Shown: piece after piece, positions 17,998 through 30,649 of the stretch | Numbering within the stretch: the stretch's first letter is position 1 | How the letters are laid out: each line of letters begins with the position of its first letter | Assembly: GCF_011075055.1 (NCBI RefSeq) | Contig: NC_058152.1 | Location: forward strand, 3,286,001 to 3,350,000 | Direction: 5' to 3' | Length of the DNA stretch: 64,000 nucleotides | Origin: Mangifera indica | Taxonomy: Eukaryota > Streptophyta > Magnoliopsida > Sapindales > Anacardiaceae | Translations under genes and position numbers: made by a program | The notes under the pieces: model-generated | Seen by the model: the letters and a program-made list of their open reading frames with translations, nothing else | What the model was told of the DNA's origin: nothing | The model's database searches: none

Positions 17998-18495
17998 GCT
18001 CAACATTGCTCTTCATCAACATAGTGGGCTCTCGAGAAATCTCACAGCTTACGAGTGTGAAAGATGTTGAGTTCACTTCTAGTATTGCTAATACTAGAAT
18101 GTTTATACGCAAGTAGATCTTATACTTTCAGTGCCAAAACTGTACGTATGGCTATATCGATTAATTTCCAACTGATTCCTGCAGCTTATGTGTTTAATAT
18201 AGTCAGATAATATGATTTTAGGGTAGGGGATTCATCAATTGCCTGGGAATTGTTCATTTTGAAAATAATTTTATCAGTTTCAACCAAGTTAAAGTGCAGG
18301 AAGCTTGTGAAATTGTTTTCAAAATTATTTATTAATTTTTATGAAGGGAAGCCCTTTGCTACAGAGGAACTATTACATTGGATTGGATTGTATCCTTAAT
18401 AGCATATGATGTTTGAATAAAATGGTTGTAAAATTAAATGCAAGTGGAGTTATTATATAGTCTTATTCAATTAGCTGTATAAGGAAAGACCGAGG

Positions 18496-18650
18496 CTATA
18501 TGAATACACTTTTAGATATACAATTGAGTATAGAGATGATATGTCGTCATCTGATTAAATGTTATTTTATTTTTAATTCAAAATCATCTAATCATATGAT
18601 GATTTATTATCTGTATTTTCAATTGTATATCTAAAAGTGCATTTATATAG
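18496..18650. repeat. Short palindromic (MITE-like) element, best preserved copy
   Basis: Outer arms CTATATGAATACACTTTTAG and the inverse CTAAAAGTGCATTTATATAG pair over the whole arm. Inner arms contain GTCATCTGATTAAATG and ATCTAATCATATGATGA. Core TTTTTAATTCAAAATC. A full-length hairpin would form in RNA or single-stranded DNA. Confidence 0.7.
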
Positions 18651-18891
18651 TTTTATAGACAAGGAAAAGGGCTTGATGGGTGATGGGTGATGGTTGGTGG
18701 TATTAAATTGTGGTCTGATTCTACCGATTATCAATGTTTTTTTGTTTCTAATAATTATTGTAGGAATGTTTCTTTTCTTTGTGATATCGACATTCATTTA
18801 AGTTAAGAATTGATTAGTGATTTCAAAGAATTGATGGCGATGCATAATCAGTTATGTATTTATCAAAAAAGACGGACTTGAATTATTATAA

Positions 18892-19796
18892 GACCAAAAG
18901 ACTTATTCCCACCCATGGTTTGGTGTATCTCTAAATTCTTCCTTTTAAATTTTAAAAATTTAAATATTTATTCGTCTGTTAAATTTTATTATTATTGTTA
19001 TAAGTAAAATTATCATTTAAAAATTTTATTTAAAGAAAGAATAAATTATTTCTTTTTCTCATCTTAGTTTTGAAAACTAACATTTGCCCTATAATTTAGT
19101 TTTAAAAAGTTATTTTTTTACCCTTATCTGGAGTTTTCATATTTTGGGGTTAACAATTGCCCCTCCAAAGTTGAAAACATTACATTTACATCCCAAAAAA
19201 TTCATTTTCTTTTTTTGGCTATCATTTTTTTTGGCAATTCACTCTCATGCATCATCAACTCATCACTAACACCTTCTCTCCTTCTTTGGTCATTTTTCGA
19301 TGCAAAAACCATCAAAAATCTGGTTGAAATGGTCGAATTTGTCGCATAGATTTGTGCGACAAATTTGGCCATTTCAATCAGATTTTTGATGGTTTTCACT
19401 CCGGAAAACCACTGAGGGAGAGGAGGTGTTGGTGATGGGTTAACGACACGATGGAGTGAATCACTGGAAAGAACAATCGTCGGAAAGAGAGAATAAATTT
19501 TTTGCAGTGTAAATGTAATGTTTTAAACTTTGAGGGGCAAATGTAGAATCCATAGATGGTTGGGATAAAAAAGTAATTTTTTAAAATTAAGTTTGGACAA
19601 AAATGATTAGTTTTCAAAATTAAGGTGGAAAAATGAGATAAATTGTTTTGCTTTAAATAAAATTTTTAAATGATAATTTTACCCTGAATAGTAACAATAA
19701 AATTTAACAAACGAATAAGTATTTGAATTTTTAACACTTAATAGGTAAAAGTTTAGGAATGCAATAAACCTTGGGTGGGAAAAAGTCTTTTCGGCC
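18892..19796. mobile_element. Mutator-like foldback element, copy 2 (905 bp)
   Basis: Left end GACCAAAAGACTTATTCCCA, right end TGGGAAAAAGTCTTTTCGGC, the inverse with a few changes. Arms of about 300 bp pair throughout (for example GCCCCTCCAAAGTTGAAAAC against GTTTTAAACTTTGAGGGGC). Flanks TTATTATAA (18883-18891) and TTATAATAA (19797-19805) match at 8 of 9 bases, as expected for an old Mutator-type duplication. A second hairpin lies near the centre (19325-19385), where TTGAAATGGTCGAATTTGTC faces GACAAATTTGGCCATTTCAA. No transposase. Confidence 0.75.
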
Positions 19797-19805
19797 TTAT
19801 AATAA

Positions 19806-22439
19806 ATATATATCTTGTAATTCACATTATCAACAAGATAGATATACAAGTTATTGGAGTTCAAAAGCATCTACAATATTCTTTGCAAATATACCATTCA
19901 TAAATTATTCCAATGTTCCATCCCTAAGGCGATGAGATTCATAAATGATTGCAATAAAATATAGTAATGAGGACAAATTAAAACTCCTTTTATCCACATC
20001 TCTAACCTTAAGAATGTAAGCCGTATAAACATTTTTTTATCCACAATTTTATCTAAAATTTAGTTAAGAATCAAATAAATTTAGTAACAAATCCATTTTA
20101 ATCAAATAAATATTTTATTGGGTTGTTTTTTATTCTTCAAGAATTAAATCTGAAATTTTATGATTTTTTAGGGTTAATTTGAATTATAAACATGATTGTT
20201 AGCCTTGTTTATATGATTCAGAATTAGATTTTGTGTTAAATATGTAGAATTCTTAAGTAAAATTAAGATAGAAGTGGTAGGAGTGATTAATTTTACCCAG
20301 TTTTTTCGTCAATTCTGATTGTTTATGGTTAATTTTAATTTTAAGAATGGTATTTAATCATTTATTTACTTCAAATTTCAAATTTACATTAGTATAAAAG
20401 ATTGATATGATTTTAATATTTTGAGTAGGGTAGCCAGGGCATGCAAGGTAGGGGCAATAGGGTTAAAATATAACTTTTAAATTTTGGGAGGTGACTTGTA
20501 AATGTATAAAATATAAAGGTTTTTTAATAAATTTAACAAATTATGTTATATATAGTTCAACTTGTAGAATTTGGTGAATCTATAACAACATTTTACAAAA
20601 TGTTGTTGTAACCAATTTTGTTTTATTAATAGTAGGAATTTTTCTTTTTGAAAATCACTAAAGTAATATTTAAGATCGGATACAGAGGACAATGAAAATA
20701 CATATATGAAAATATGACGAGAAATATTGGTGGAAATAAGAAAATGTTGATAATTGAACAAAAAAACTACATACGGGGGATTAATTAAGACTTCAAGGTC
20801 TTGTTTGAGAATCGATATAAGATAAAAGCGTATTCACATAATAATAAATGATGAAAATTCAATCAATTAATTGTTTTACAATATCCAAGATGATCATGAC
20901 ATGTGATGTTTAATAGTGTTTGCTAGAAAAATGAAACAAGTGATACTTCTTTACATGCCAATCACTTGTAAGGAAACAAGGGCAAATTTGTAAAGAATAA
21001 CATTTTCAAGGAAATTACACAAAAGAACCTTCCATTTCAATAAAAGAGTTCACTATTGTGTGTTAGTTAATCCGAAAATGGCACAACTACAGTGTGACCT
21101 AAAAGAAGATGAAAGATATAATATGAACGTTGATATTGATGAATGATATTCTAATGGAAAATCTTGAGTTTGATTAAACGATTCATATTAAAACAAGTTT
21201 ACATTTAATGGGGTGTATATTAGAGTGGAGAGAATCTAATCTAGTGGACGATTTAAAGGTCTAGTTTGTTACGGTGCAACTTTAGTAAATATTTATGTCA
21301 CTGCTTTAAAAACAATGCATTGAGTTTTGTCATCTTTTTAGGATCTTCTTTATGAAAGTATTAGTAATGGTTAGACATGGCGGTGGGTCGTCTCGGTCTA
21401 AAGTTTGCATAGTTGTGAGTCTTTGAGTCAAACTGACTTGTAAAAATATATAGAGTGGAGGGAACCTAATCTAGTGGATGGCTTAAAGGTCTAGTTTGTT
21501 ACAGTGCAACTTTAGTAAATATTTATGTCACTACTTTAAAAACAATGCATTGAGTTTTGTCGTCTTTTTAGGATCTTCTTTATGAAAGTATTGGTGATGG
21601 TTAGACATGGCGGTGGGTCGTCTCAGTCTAAAGTTTGAATAGTTGCGAATCTTTGTATCAGACTGACTTGTAAAAATATATAGGTCCATGACATAATTCA
21701 TGTTATAATTGGTCATGCCATACCGAGCCCTTCATGGGCCAACCCATGGATTTTTGGTAGGTCAATTTGTTAATTATATATTTTTTATTTTTTAATTATA
21801 TTTTGTTATGTCTTTGGGGTTTTCCATACTAATTTTTTATTTTTTTTCACAAGAATAATGACAAATAATTAATAAATTTAGATGCTTCACATTATTTTTT
21901 GGTTTTCTCATAAAATTAATAATAAATTTATTATTACTTTTTAATTTCTTATAACATTAATGAATACTTTTATATTCTTCATGTAAATTATTTGGTTTCT
22001 CTATGTAATAATAACTAATCAATAAATTTTTTAAAATAATTAATAATTTAAAAAAAAAAGTACACAGTATTGTGCCAGGTTGGGTCGGCCTGTGCTCTAA
22101 ACTTCACAATCTGTAGACTATTACAGTGTGTGTAAAACCCCTACGGGTTATGCGAAAACAAGGGGGCTTGGGCCAAGTTTATTTCCTCATCGTGTCTAGT
22201 AATGGTTCTATACAATGCGATATGAATTTTAAAGTACATGATATTTTTGACAAAAAAAGAAACGTTATAAAATGCATTTCAAAGACATACATTAGAAAGT
22301 GACTTTCAATACAACTATTATAGTCAACCAAGTTTTGATGGGAGATCAAATATTTACATAAGCAACATCGTTGGTGGGCACAAGTAATAAGGATTAAGTA
22401 TAATGTTTTTTTTATTTGAAGGGAATGACTGTTAATCTT
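19806..22439. other. Intergenic, no gene recognised
   Basis: AT-rich DNA with a 230-bp tandem duplication (21222-21682). About 21690-22200 includes slightly more GC-rich words (GGCCAACCCATGG, CGGCCTGTGC) but no credible protein. Confidence 0.5.
21222..21682. repeat. Tandem duplication, two units of 230 bp
   Basis: Unit 1 is about 21222-21451 and unit 2 about 21452-21682. Both run from AGAGTGGAG (eroded to the preceding junction in the second) through GTCTAGTTTGTTAC, AACAATGCATTGAGTTTTGT and ATGGCGGTGGGTCGTCTC to TGACTTGTAAAAATATATAG. The units differ at only around a dozen positions, so the duplication is fairly recent. No coding meaning seen. Confidence 0.9.
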
Positions 22440-22734
22440 AAAATATGAAAATTATAAATAATGAGGTTGAAAAAATAACTTTTTAAAATTAAGTTAAGAG
22501 AAAATTATTAGTTTTTAAAATTAAGATAAAAAAATGAGAAATTATTTTTTTCTTTAAATAAAATTTTTAAATGACATTTTTACTTTTAATAGTAAAAACA
22601 AAATTTAATATATAAGTCGATATTTAGATTTTCAAAAACAAAATTTAATATATAGGTAGGTACTTAGATTTTCAAAACTGAATGGGTGAGACTTTGATCG
22701 CACTAAATCTTGGGTGGGAATAAGTCTTTTGGCC
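22440..22734. mobile_element. Mutator-like foldback element, copy 3 (right arm only)
   Basis: Matches the right arm of copy 2 (TTTAAATAAAATTTTTAAATGA and on to TTGGGTGGGAATAAGTCTTTTGGCC in separate short blocks). A 40-bp stretch containing AAAATTTAATATATA is duplicated inside it. No left arm was found, so it is truncated. Its end lies 244 bp before the start codon of the MFSD5-type gene, so it forms part of that gene's promoter region. Confidence 0.65.
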
Positions 22735-22978
22735 CAACAACGAGTGAAAAACAAAGCACGATCCTGTGGACCGTTTCCAGATTTTTCATCTTTACCCTGT
22801 TGTTACCATGTGCTGCACCAGCAGCAGCAGTTGCAGTGGCAGAACTCCTATTAAGTACCAAACGAACGTAACGCTCACTTTTAAAATCTCTACTGTATCT
22901 TCTCAATAACAATCTATGATCTAGGGTTTCTGTGAGATCCGATTAATCACAATCCTTCCTTCAAATTTAAAAGCAAAA

Positions 22979-25900
22979 ATGGGCGTCGTAATCGAAAGCT
23001 CCGTTTGGGAGCCAAGTCCATTTCTCCATATATTCATATTCCTGTCGTGCTTCGTTTCAATATCTGTCCTTCCTTATTCATCAAACAAACCTTCCTCTGT
23101 TTTCGACATCGGACTCTCCTCTGCGTTTCATTGCTTTCAACGAAACTTCCTCTTCATCTATTCCCTCGCTTCAGGTAGCCTTGCCTTCCTTTTAATTGTG
23201 GAGTTAAGTAATCTTTTTTTTTTTTTTTTTAAATTTGAATTATTGATTATTTGTTTTAATTGTATTGTTACGTTTTGGAATCAGTTTTGGAAGGTTTGTG
23301 GTCGGTGTTTGGAGAGTATGAGTTCGTTTACTATGGATTTAGTAAGGAGCAGATGGTGTTGCTTCTTTGCCTTGGTTATGCAGCTGCTCTCTTTGTTGGA
23401 ACTTTTCTAGGCATGCTCTCTGATTTAATGTAAGTTCATTTGTTATTGTGTTTTCGTCAATCAATCATGCAATGTTTGCTAGAATCGGTAGAAATTTCAC
23501 AGTGATTAACTTATTGATTTGTTTCCAACAACTTGTGTAAATTATTATGGATTCAGTTGTAAAGAAGAAGAATAATGTAATCGTGATTTTTGAATTTCAG
23601 AGCTTGTACTGTGTGGGGTGTAAATTGGGAAAAATTAAAATATGATCTTGTCTTTGTAAGTGAAAGGGACAATTAATATTCTTTGATATTTTGGGGATCC
23701 TTTAATAATATCTTTAGTTTGAATGAATGAAGTAATTGTTTTGTGTTACACATTGATAGCATCTTCATGGACTAGGATTTCCTACGTGGAAATTTGGGGC
23801 TCTGCAACTGATTGTTTCATGTTTGTGTACTGTAGAGGTCGAAAGAAAGTTTGTTTGGTATTCTTCATCCTGCACCTCTTTGTTGGCATATGGAAGAAGA
23901 TTTCAGTGCATCCAGGCGTCTGGGTTGCGAATATTTGTTTATCACTTGCCTCCTCAGTATTTTCTTATAATTTTGAGACATGGGTGGTTGTTGAACATGA
24001 AAAGGTTTGTGTATATAATCTTTTTTGTTTCTGTTTCTTGCATTTCACATGGATCCTGCGAATATACTACCCTTTTTTTCTTTTGAATATATTTGTATTC
24101 AAAAGATTGGTTTCAGTTTCCTTTATCCACATAACACTTTTGGGTCATTATTATGTTACATCTGCACATGTGAAGAAATCATTCATGGTTGTTCATACAT
24201 GTTTCCTTTTTGCAGCAAGGGCACAGGCAAGATTCTTTGAGTGACACCTTCTGGTTAATGACTTTCTTTGAGTCTGCATCCCTAATTGGAAGTCAAATAC
24301 TCACGAACTGGTTGGTGGGGAGTAATGTGGAGAAAGGCATAGCACCTGCTTCCAATGCATCTATTTTCATGGCATTATTAGGAGTCATCTTGGTCACAAG
24401 AGGATGGACAGAAAATCCACTAATGGAATTTAAGGAATATAAGGCATCCTTCTTTACACATATTTTTGGTGGTAAGAATTTTTTATTTTTGCATGTGGTG
24501 CCTAATTCAAATTAAAAAAAAAAAAAAATACATATGTGTTATTTATACCTTCAGTGAGGTAGTTCCTCAGTTCTTATTTAGGTTCAATGGTTGTGGTGAC
24601 AAATGCATCGAAGGCTTTGTTAAATATGCTGGATATGTATGATATCATCCACGATTTAGATAAACCTGTTCTGTAGCCATTGCTTCATTCTGACTGTACT
24701 TCATGCACTATTGATGAAAATCTATTTTATATTTTGCACTTAATTGGCATCTCTCATTCACACAGACTGTTTTTGTTTATTATTCTAGCTATGATAAAAA
24801 CAAAGTCATTAATTTGCTTTGTGAAAGAGCGTTAGAGTGTTTCTTGTAGTTTATTCCAGAAATTTGTCATTGTTTTTAGGCTCTTGAGGGAGCATCAGCA
24901 TTTCTTTTCATTTTAGAGGTTTGATTATATGAGGGTGTTATTCTATCATCTGAGGATTCAACAGCTGATCACTGATTTTGCCTCCTGAAATCTTGTGTGC
25001 CATTTTAGGAATTTCTATTTGATTTTGATTTACTAAAGGAATTACCTGCATGTAGCTTAATTTAGTTTATACTGAATGCATATTATGATTGATAGGCAGA
25101 AGTAGGAGTTATCTAGTCCAAGAATTTTAGAGATGCAGATGACAATCTTACAGGGTAGAGTGGATTTTTGTTTGCTATGACTCTTTGAATAAAATATCTT
25201 CTCAAATTTTAATTTATATTGATGCTGAATTGTGTATTATAACCAGATAGAAGGATATGGCTGTTGATATGGGCACAAGCTTGCCTCCAATTTTCTATAG
25301 CAGTCTTCTGGATTCTGTGGGCCCCAACATTGGTGGTATGATCCTATATCTTATTGGAAAAGCTAAAAAGATTGCTTCTGACATTTGGTTTTCATTACTC
25401 ATTTTCTTTCATTACTGGAGATTCTTCTAACTTCAAGAATTTTAGGCATTATGGCTAGCTTTACCAAGGTCATAATGTTTTTTGAATAAATTTCATGTTT
25501 TGTGACAGAATTTTGGTGAAATCAAGCTTATGGTGCTAAAGTGTACGAATTTTGTGAAATTTCAGGATAAATAGTTCTCTTAGACAGGTTAAGTGGTTAA
25601 AAAAAAAAGTGCTTAGTGACAATATAGAATACCCTAACCAAACTGCACACAATGATGCCATATGATTATTACTGAATGTTGTTTCTTTCTGTTTTCCCTT
25701 CTTTAGGTAACTTCCTATTGTGCACCTGAATCACAAATTTAATTAATAAAATTGAAAAAGGAATTGTCAAGGACAATTTTCTATAAATAAAGAAAACAGC
25801 AGAATGTATACATATTTTGAAGTAAGAGTTGAGTTGAAATCACTAAATTGCACTCATATTATCTTTTTTATCTAGCAAGTATAAGCCTAAGGACATATAT

Positions 25901-27811
25901 GAAAAAAAGACATTAAAACTCAAGTCTTTCCATGCCATATATGCTTCACAATTACAAATGTGGTTAAATTAATTATTCAATTGATAAAGATGCTTTTACA
26001 AAAAAATGAAACAGAAAAAACTAAGAAGCTAACTGGCAGTTATTTTGTAATAAGTGATTTTATTTTTTTATCATGTGAATTTAGGCTGATGGGCGAGAAG
26101 TGCATCTAGGATTGATATATCCATGTTTGCTTGGTGCAAGAATGCTGGGAAGCACTGTATTCCCATGGCTCATTAGTGGACCATCTTCAATTCGGACTGA
26201 GGACTGCCTATTACATGCATTCATTGGGCTGGGGTTTGTCTTGTCTATAATAGCTTATGATTATCAGGTATGAACATGACACATATCTTAAAAAGATGAA
26301 GAATTATGTTAATCCATTATGATTCTGGCACTAAATAGAAGCTGACATCATCTATCCATGATTTGCAGGAGATCGGAGTCTTAGTCACATTATTCTGCTT
26401 ATTTCATGCCTGTGTTGGCTTGATTTTGCCTTCACTTGCTAGATTGAGGACCATGTATGCTGAATTAGTGTCTTTTCTTTTAATGTTATTGTAGCTAAGT
26501 TTTTTAGTGAACTTTTATTGTTTGATAATCAGTTTCTTGTTGTCTCTGCAGGCATGTGCCAAATGAGTTGCGTGGAGGGATGGTTAGCCTTTCTCTAGCT
26601 CTTGCAAATGCAGCAATTCTGCTTTTTCTATTGCAGGTGTGTATTTCTAACTAAGATCTTGGAACATGGGAGACACTTTGACTTCCATGTCTGTGCTGTT
26701 TAATGCACCAATGAGGAGTATGATAGAAGAACTGTTGGTTTCAATGCAGCAATCAATCTTTTCTTGGTGTGATACCTGTCTTCCTGGAGGCATGAGGGTA
26801 ATATACTTGGATTTGAGGATTGTCCTGTCCAATGCTAAATATCTGTGGCTTTGATGTAGGCCACGTTGTTGGACAGATTGTAATTCTTATGACAGGAAAG
26901 ATACCATGTTGACTGGCATAAGTGATCTTATAATATCACCACTTTGTTTTGATGGTCACAAATTATCAATTTAAAATAAATAAATGGTAGCTAGGCTGAG
27001 ATGATGTATGTGAGAGGATACTTTTTCACATTAGTTAATGACTTTTAAAGCATCTATAAACCTTTGTTGAACTTGACTGAACTGATCAACCTAGAGCACA
27101 AGCAGGTTGAATCTGGTCTTATGTGAGAATTTTCTTTTCTAATTATATTAGTGGTTTGGCTTATCAATGAGCTTCCAAACCTATATTTGGAAGATATTTA
27201 TGTCACAGCCACGTTGAATATTTTTGCTTAAGTGTAGAGTCTGCATTTTTATCAGTAGATTAGTGTATGTTTGTTTGCCCTGATTCTTGCCTGCTGGCTC
27301 AGCTTTCAGAGAATAGATAGAGCATGTTCTAATCTGAAGATGCTATCCTTTCAGGGGAGAAAAAATCCTTTCATTCTGAATTCATAATTGTTGTTAGTTT
27401 GGTTAGAAGTTGGGTTAAACTTCACTACTATATCACCGTTTCTTTGTGATGCTGGATAATGTTGCTTCCCAAACTGTTCTAAGATATCTCAGTTCTGACA
27501 AGATTCTAAAATGTTCTTAGCTTAATGTGGTGTTCGCTTCATTCCACAGTACCATTATAATTGAGCTTATTTATTCATTTATTTTTTCTATTACATATGA
27601 ATGTTATCATTGAGCTTATTTATTTATTTATGTATATGAAATATGAGCTAAGATGTTTGCCTTGATAATGTTGCAGAGAGGCTACTATCACAAAATTGAG
27701 AATGCAGCAATGATGGCATTTGCAGCCCTTGGGCTGTTCTCAGCGGCTGCTTGTATGCATTTACTGAAGAGTTGGGGAAAGCAACCATACCAAAATTCCC
27801 ATAAATTATGA
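22979..27811 (+). CDS. Major facilitator superfamily transporter, MFSD5/MOT2 (DUF791) family
   Basis: Multi-pass membrane carrier of the family that includes human MFSD5 and Chlamydomonas MOT2, described as molybdate-anion transporters; the substrate here is inferred from the family only. Nine exons: 22979-23174, 23285-23429, 23836-24004, 24216-24471, 25247-25335, 26085-26267, 26369-26454, 26552-26636, 27677-27811, all GT-AG and phase-consistent (447 aa). Features: hydrophobic segment near the N terminus, VLEGLWSVFGEYEFVYYG, the MFS motif A as GMLSDLIGRKKVC (about residues 106-119), FSYNFETWVVVEHEK, TFWLMTFFESASLIGSQ, LGLIYPCLLGARMLGS and VPNELRGGMVSLSLALANA. About twelve hydrophobic stretches are present. 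Nothing is broken. A truncated Mutator-like element lies just upstream. Confidence 0.93.
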
Positions 27812-28773
27812 TTTCCTTCCCTGATATTGTTTTAAGCACTGGTTGGTGGATTCATGGTGTCTTACATCTATCACCAATCGGTGGACATGAAAGTGAGATG
27901 CATTTACAATAGTGAAACGCATATGTGCTGTCTAATTCCAGTTGAAGTATTCGAAGAGGCATCTGATTATGGGAATAGGGAAGAGACCATGAAGTCAACC
28001 AAGTTCAGTTTTAAGGCTTAGGTTAATTTCTGTTACACGAAGCAAGGAGTTTGTACATAAGTAATTTTTGGTTGTTGAATCCTGCAAGTTTTGAAATTGT
28101 CAGGCAGCTATAGTACCTTGCAGCTAAGCCAGAGTAATCGATCATATTTGAGCTACATAGAAAAGCTTGCCTCTGATACAGTCAACTTTTACATGGATGT
28201 GTTGAACTGGTAAACTCTTGAAGCCACCACCTAATAGAAGCTGATGTTCTCTGATGTTTGGATATATACAGTCGTGGATCTGGAGTCACTCTCGAATTTT
28301 AAAGACTTTGCTATCCACGGTATGTTCAATAAAATCAAGTTGAAAACGATATTAAATTGTTATAACAATTCTTTGTAAAAGATGTTCCTCTCTTCGACCT
28401 TAGTGTGTTCTGTAGCTCGAATTGCTTTGAACCTTCTATTCCAGTGTTAGCAGAAGTTGGGTATAATTTTTTATGATTGAGACGCCAACAATGCGAGTTT
28501 ATCTTGGTTTTTTTTTTTTTTTAACTTCCTGCTGAAAGGTTGTCCTTTAAGTCCCTTATTAGCATTGTATGGTTTGATAAAATTATGGGACCGTACTTGG
28601 CAGTAGTGTTTTTAGAATATAGATTTTAAGTTCGTGGCAGAATCTTTGGAAGATAAACCATTGAACCTTCTTATTTCTTAAAACTACAAGCGTTAAGTAG
28701 CTTAAAATACAATAAAGATTTGGTTTATGTATTTTAATTTAATTAATAACTGAATATTTTCCTTCTGGGATGT

Positions 28774-28915
28774 CTTTTTTTTTTTTAAAATAATTGAAGA
28801 CTTTGTTCGTATTAATGGAATAGGCAAGTTCAAATGCAGTGGTTGAACTCATAATCACTATATCAGATAAATTTTTATAAGTATAACAAATATTCAATCT
28901 TAAGTATTTTTATAA
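28774..28915 (-). repeat. tRNA-derived SINE, degenerate copy
   Basis: On the minus strand the body (TATAGTGATTATGAGTTCAA to ATTAATACGAACAAAGTC) matches the 45653-45830 element, and it ends in an A tail seen as poly-T at 28774-28786. Confidence 0.5.
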
Positions 28916-29898
28916 AAAAATTTTAGTATTTTATTAGTTTTGGTAACCCCAAGGGTCTCCCTGTGGAATGTTTTGGTTAACGGTATGGGTGGATTTAAGT
29001 AGAGATCGAGTTTGGATTTGTTCGAGTTTGGCTAGGCTTAAAGAAAGTTGAGATCAAGCTTTATGCTTTACTAATACAGTTGTATGTGCAAGCCTAACTT
29101 CTACTAAAATATATTTCCTAGTAAAAAAGCTAAGGGAGATACTTCAAGTCATGTTAAAAACCAAAAATCTATTTATTTCTCATGTTTCTTCACATAAATT
29201 CAATAATGATTCAGTGTAGCTACGGATGATATAAATCTCAACACCACCAGAATAGATAAAGAGTCTATTGAAAAGGGAAAAAATAATTTTGAAATTCTTT
29301 AAAAAAAAATGATTGTTTTGTTGATATAACAAGTGTCCTTTTACAAAATAATGGTATCCTGCTTGTCACCTACATGACTACTTTTATCAATGGCAAAATT
29401 CTATAACTAAGGATTCTTAAATCAATGGGATTCTGATTTTCTCATGTTCTTTCTAGTTACTTGCGTTTCATACATTTCAGAACACATGGTTCAACTTTCA
29501 TATAAAACAAACAAACAAGTAAACGAAATAATAAAATTATATATATTTATATTGTATATATAAATAAATACATATTTAATCTATATTATCAAATAATTTA
29601 ATGATTTAAATTAAAAATAAAATAATAAGTATATCTATATATATACCAAAAAATGGATTCGACTATTCAAAACAAAAAGTGCTGAACAGGAGGCATTCGC
29701 AATCGTGCTCGTGGAAGCACGGGCGGCACATACAAAATTTCGTGCAAGGCAACAAATGCCACGTTGAACAGGCCACCCTCCTTATAACCACAAATAATGA
29801 CGTATAAAAAGCACACAACTGGACTAAACCAACGGATATCCTAGCTTAATTTGGATGGTGCTCAAGAAATCAAAAGGACGTAATAATATATGGACAAA

Positions 29899-29899
<1 letters not shown>

Positions 29900-29944
<45 letters not shown>

Positions 29945-30065
29945 TTTAATAAATATATATAATATATTATTATATAATTAAATAATTTTTAATTAATAAT
30001 AAAATAATATCTAATTATATAATATAAATATATTATTTATATACTTAAAAATATGTATATATAGT
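29900..30065. repeat. AT-rich palindromic element with TA microsatellite
   Basis: Starts with a run of about 19 TA units (29905-29942), then inverted ATATATTATTATATAATTAA / TAATTATATAATATA arms around a TTTTTAATTAATAA core, resembling the short palindromic family. Confidence 0.5.
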
Positions 30066-30649
30066 ATTACTCATAACATAAATAACTTTGTTGTCATTGT
30101 TATTGTAGTCAAATCTTATATTATATTATGTATTAAAAATCTAATTTTTTATATAATATATTATATATTGTATCATAATTGATATTTTATTATATTGAAA
30201 TATATCACAAATATTTCTAAAAATTTAAAATTTTTATATATACTTTTATTATATTATTATTATTTTTTTTAAAAATATCAATTCATATTGATAATACATA
30301 TAATATCATATATTATACTATATATTCATTATATTATATATATATTATTTCTCATTTTTATTATATTATATAGTAAAATATATATCATAAAATACAGAAA
30401 ATTATAATCATCGTAACGGAGACTCTGCTCCACAAAAAATGCAATAGAATCATTTTCTATGTATTGTTTTCCTCCGCGTAAATATTAAGTGGTCCCCGAG
30501 ACAATAATAATGCAGCTCTGTGTTTTTAAGAAGAGAGTTGAAGATCATTCTGCCCTCTGTTTTCTTCAATGGTCGCCAGGAATTGAACAGCGGAAATAGT
30601 TCAGCTTTTATTCTGCTGCATAGACAGAAGTTAAGCTTTCTAAAAATAG

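Larger units (their letters stand above)
17308..18891. other. Intergenic with two palindromic elements
   Basis: No gene seen. It holds a fragment of the AGCTTGA-type repeat (17380-17440), a repeated ACATATTTTxAATGTTGCATA phrase near 17590-17630, and two well-preserved palindromic elements listed separately. Confidence 0.5.
27812..30649. other. Intergenic with SINE and long AT repeats
   Basis: About 27812-28340 is probable 3' UTR of the transporter. A SINE lies at 28774-28915, palindromic AT elements at 29540-29650 and 29900-30065, a TA microsatellite near 29905-29942, and nearly pure A/T sequence to about 30400. A GC-richer patch at 29680-29780 holds a small hairpin (CGTGCT/AGCACG) of unknown meaning. 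Confidence 0.5.

Noticed and set aside
22979..23410. 143-codon frame from the MFSD5-type start taken as a whole gene
   Set aside because: It reads through intron 1 in the wrong frame; the real protein needs nine exons.
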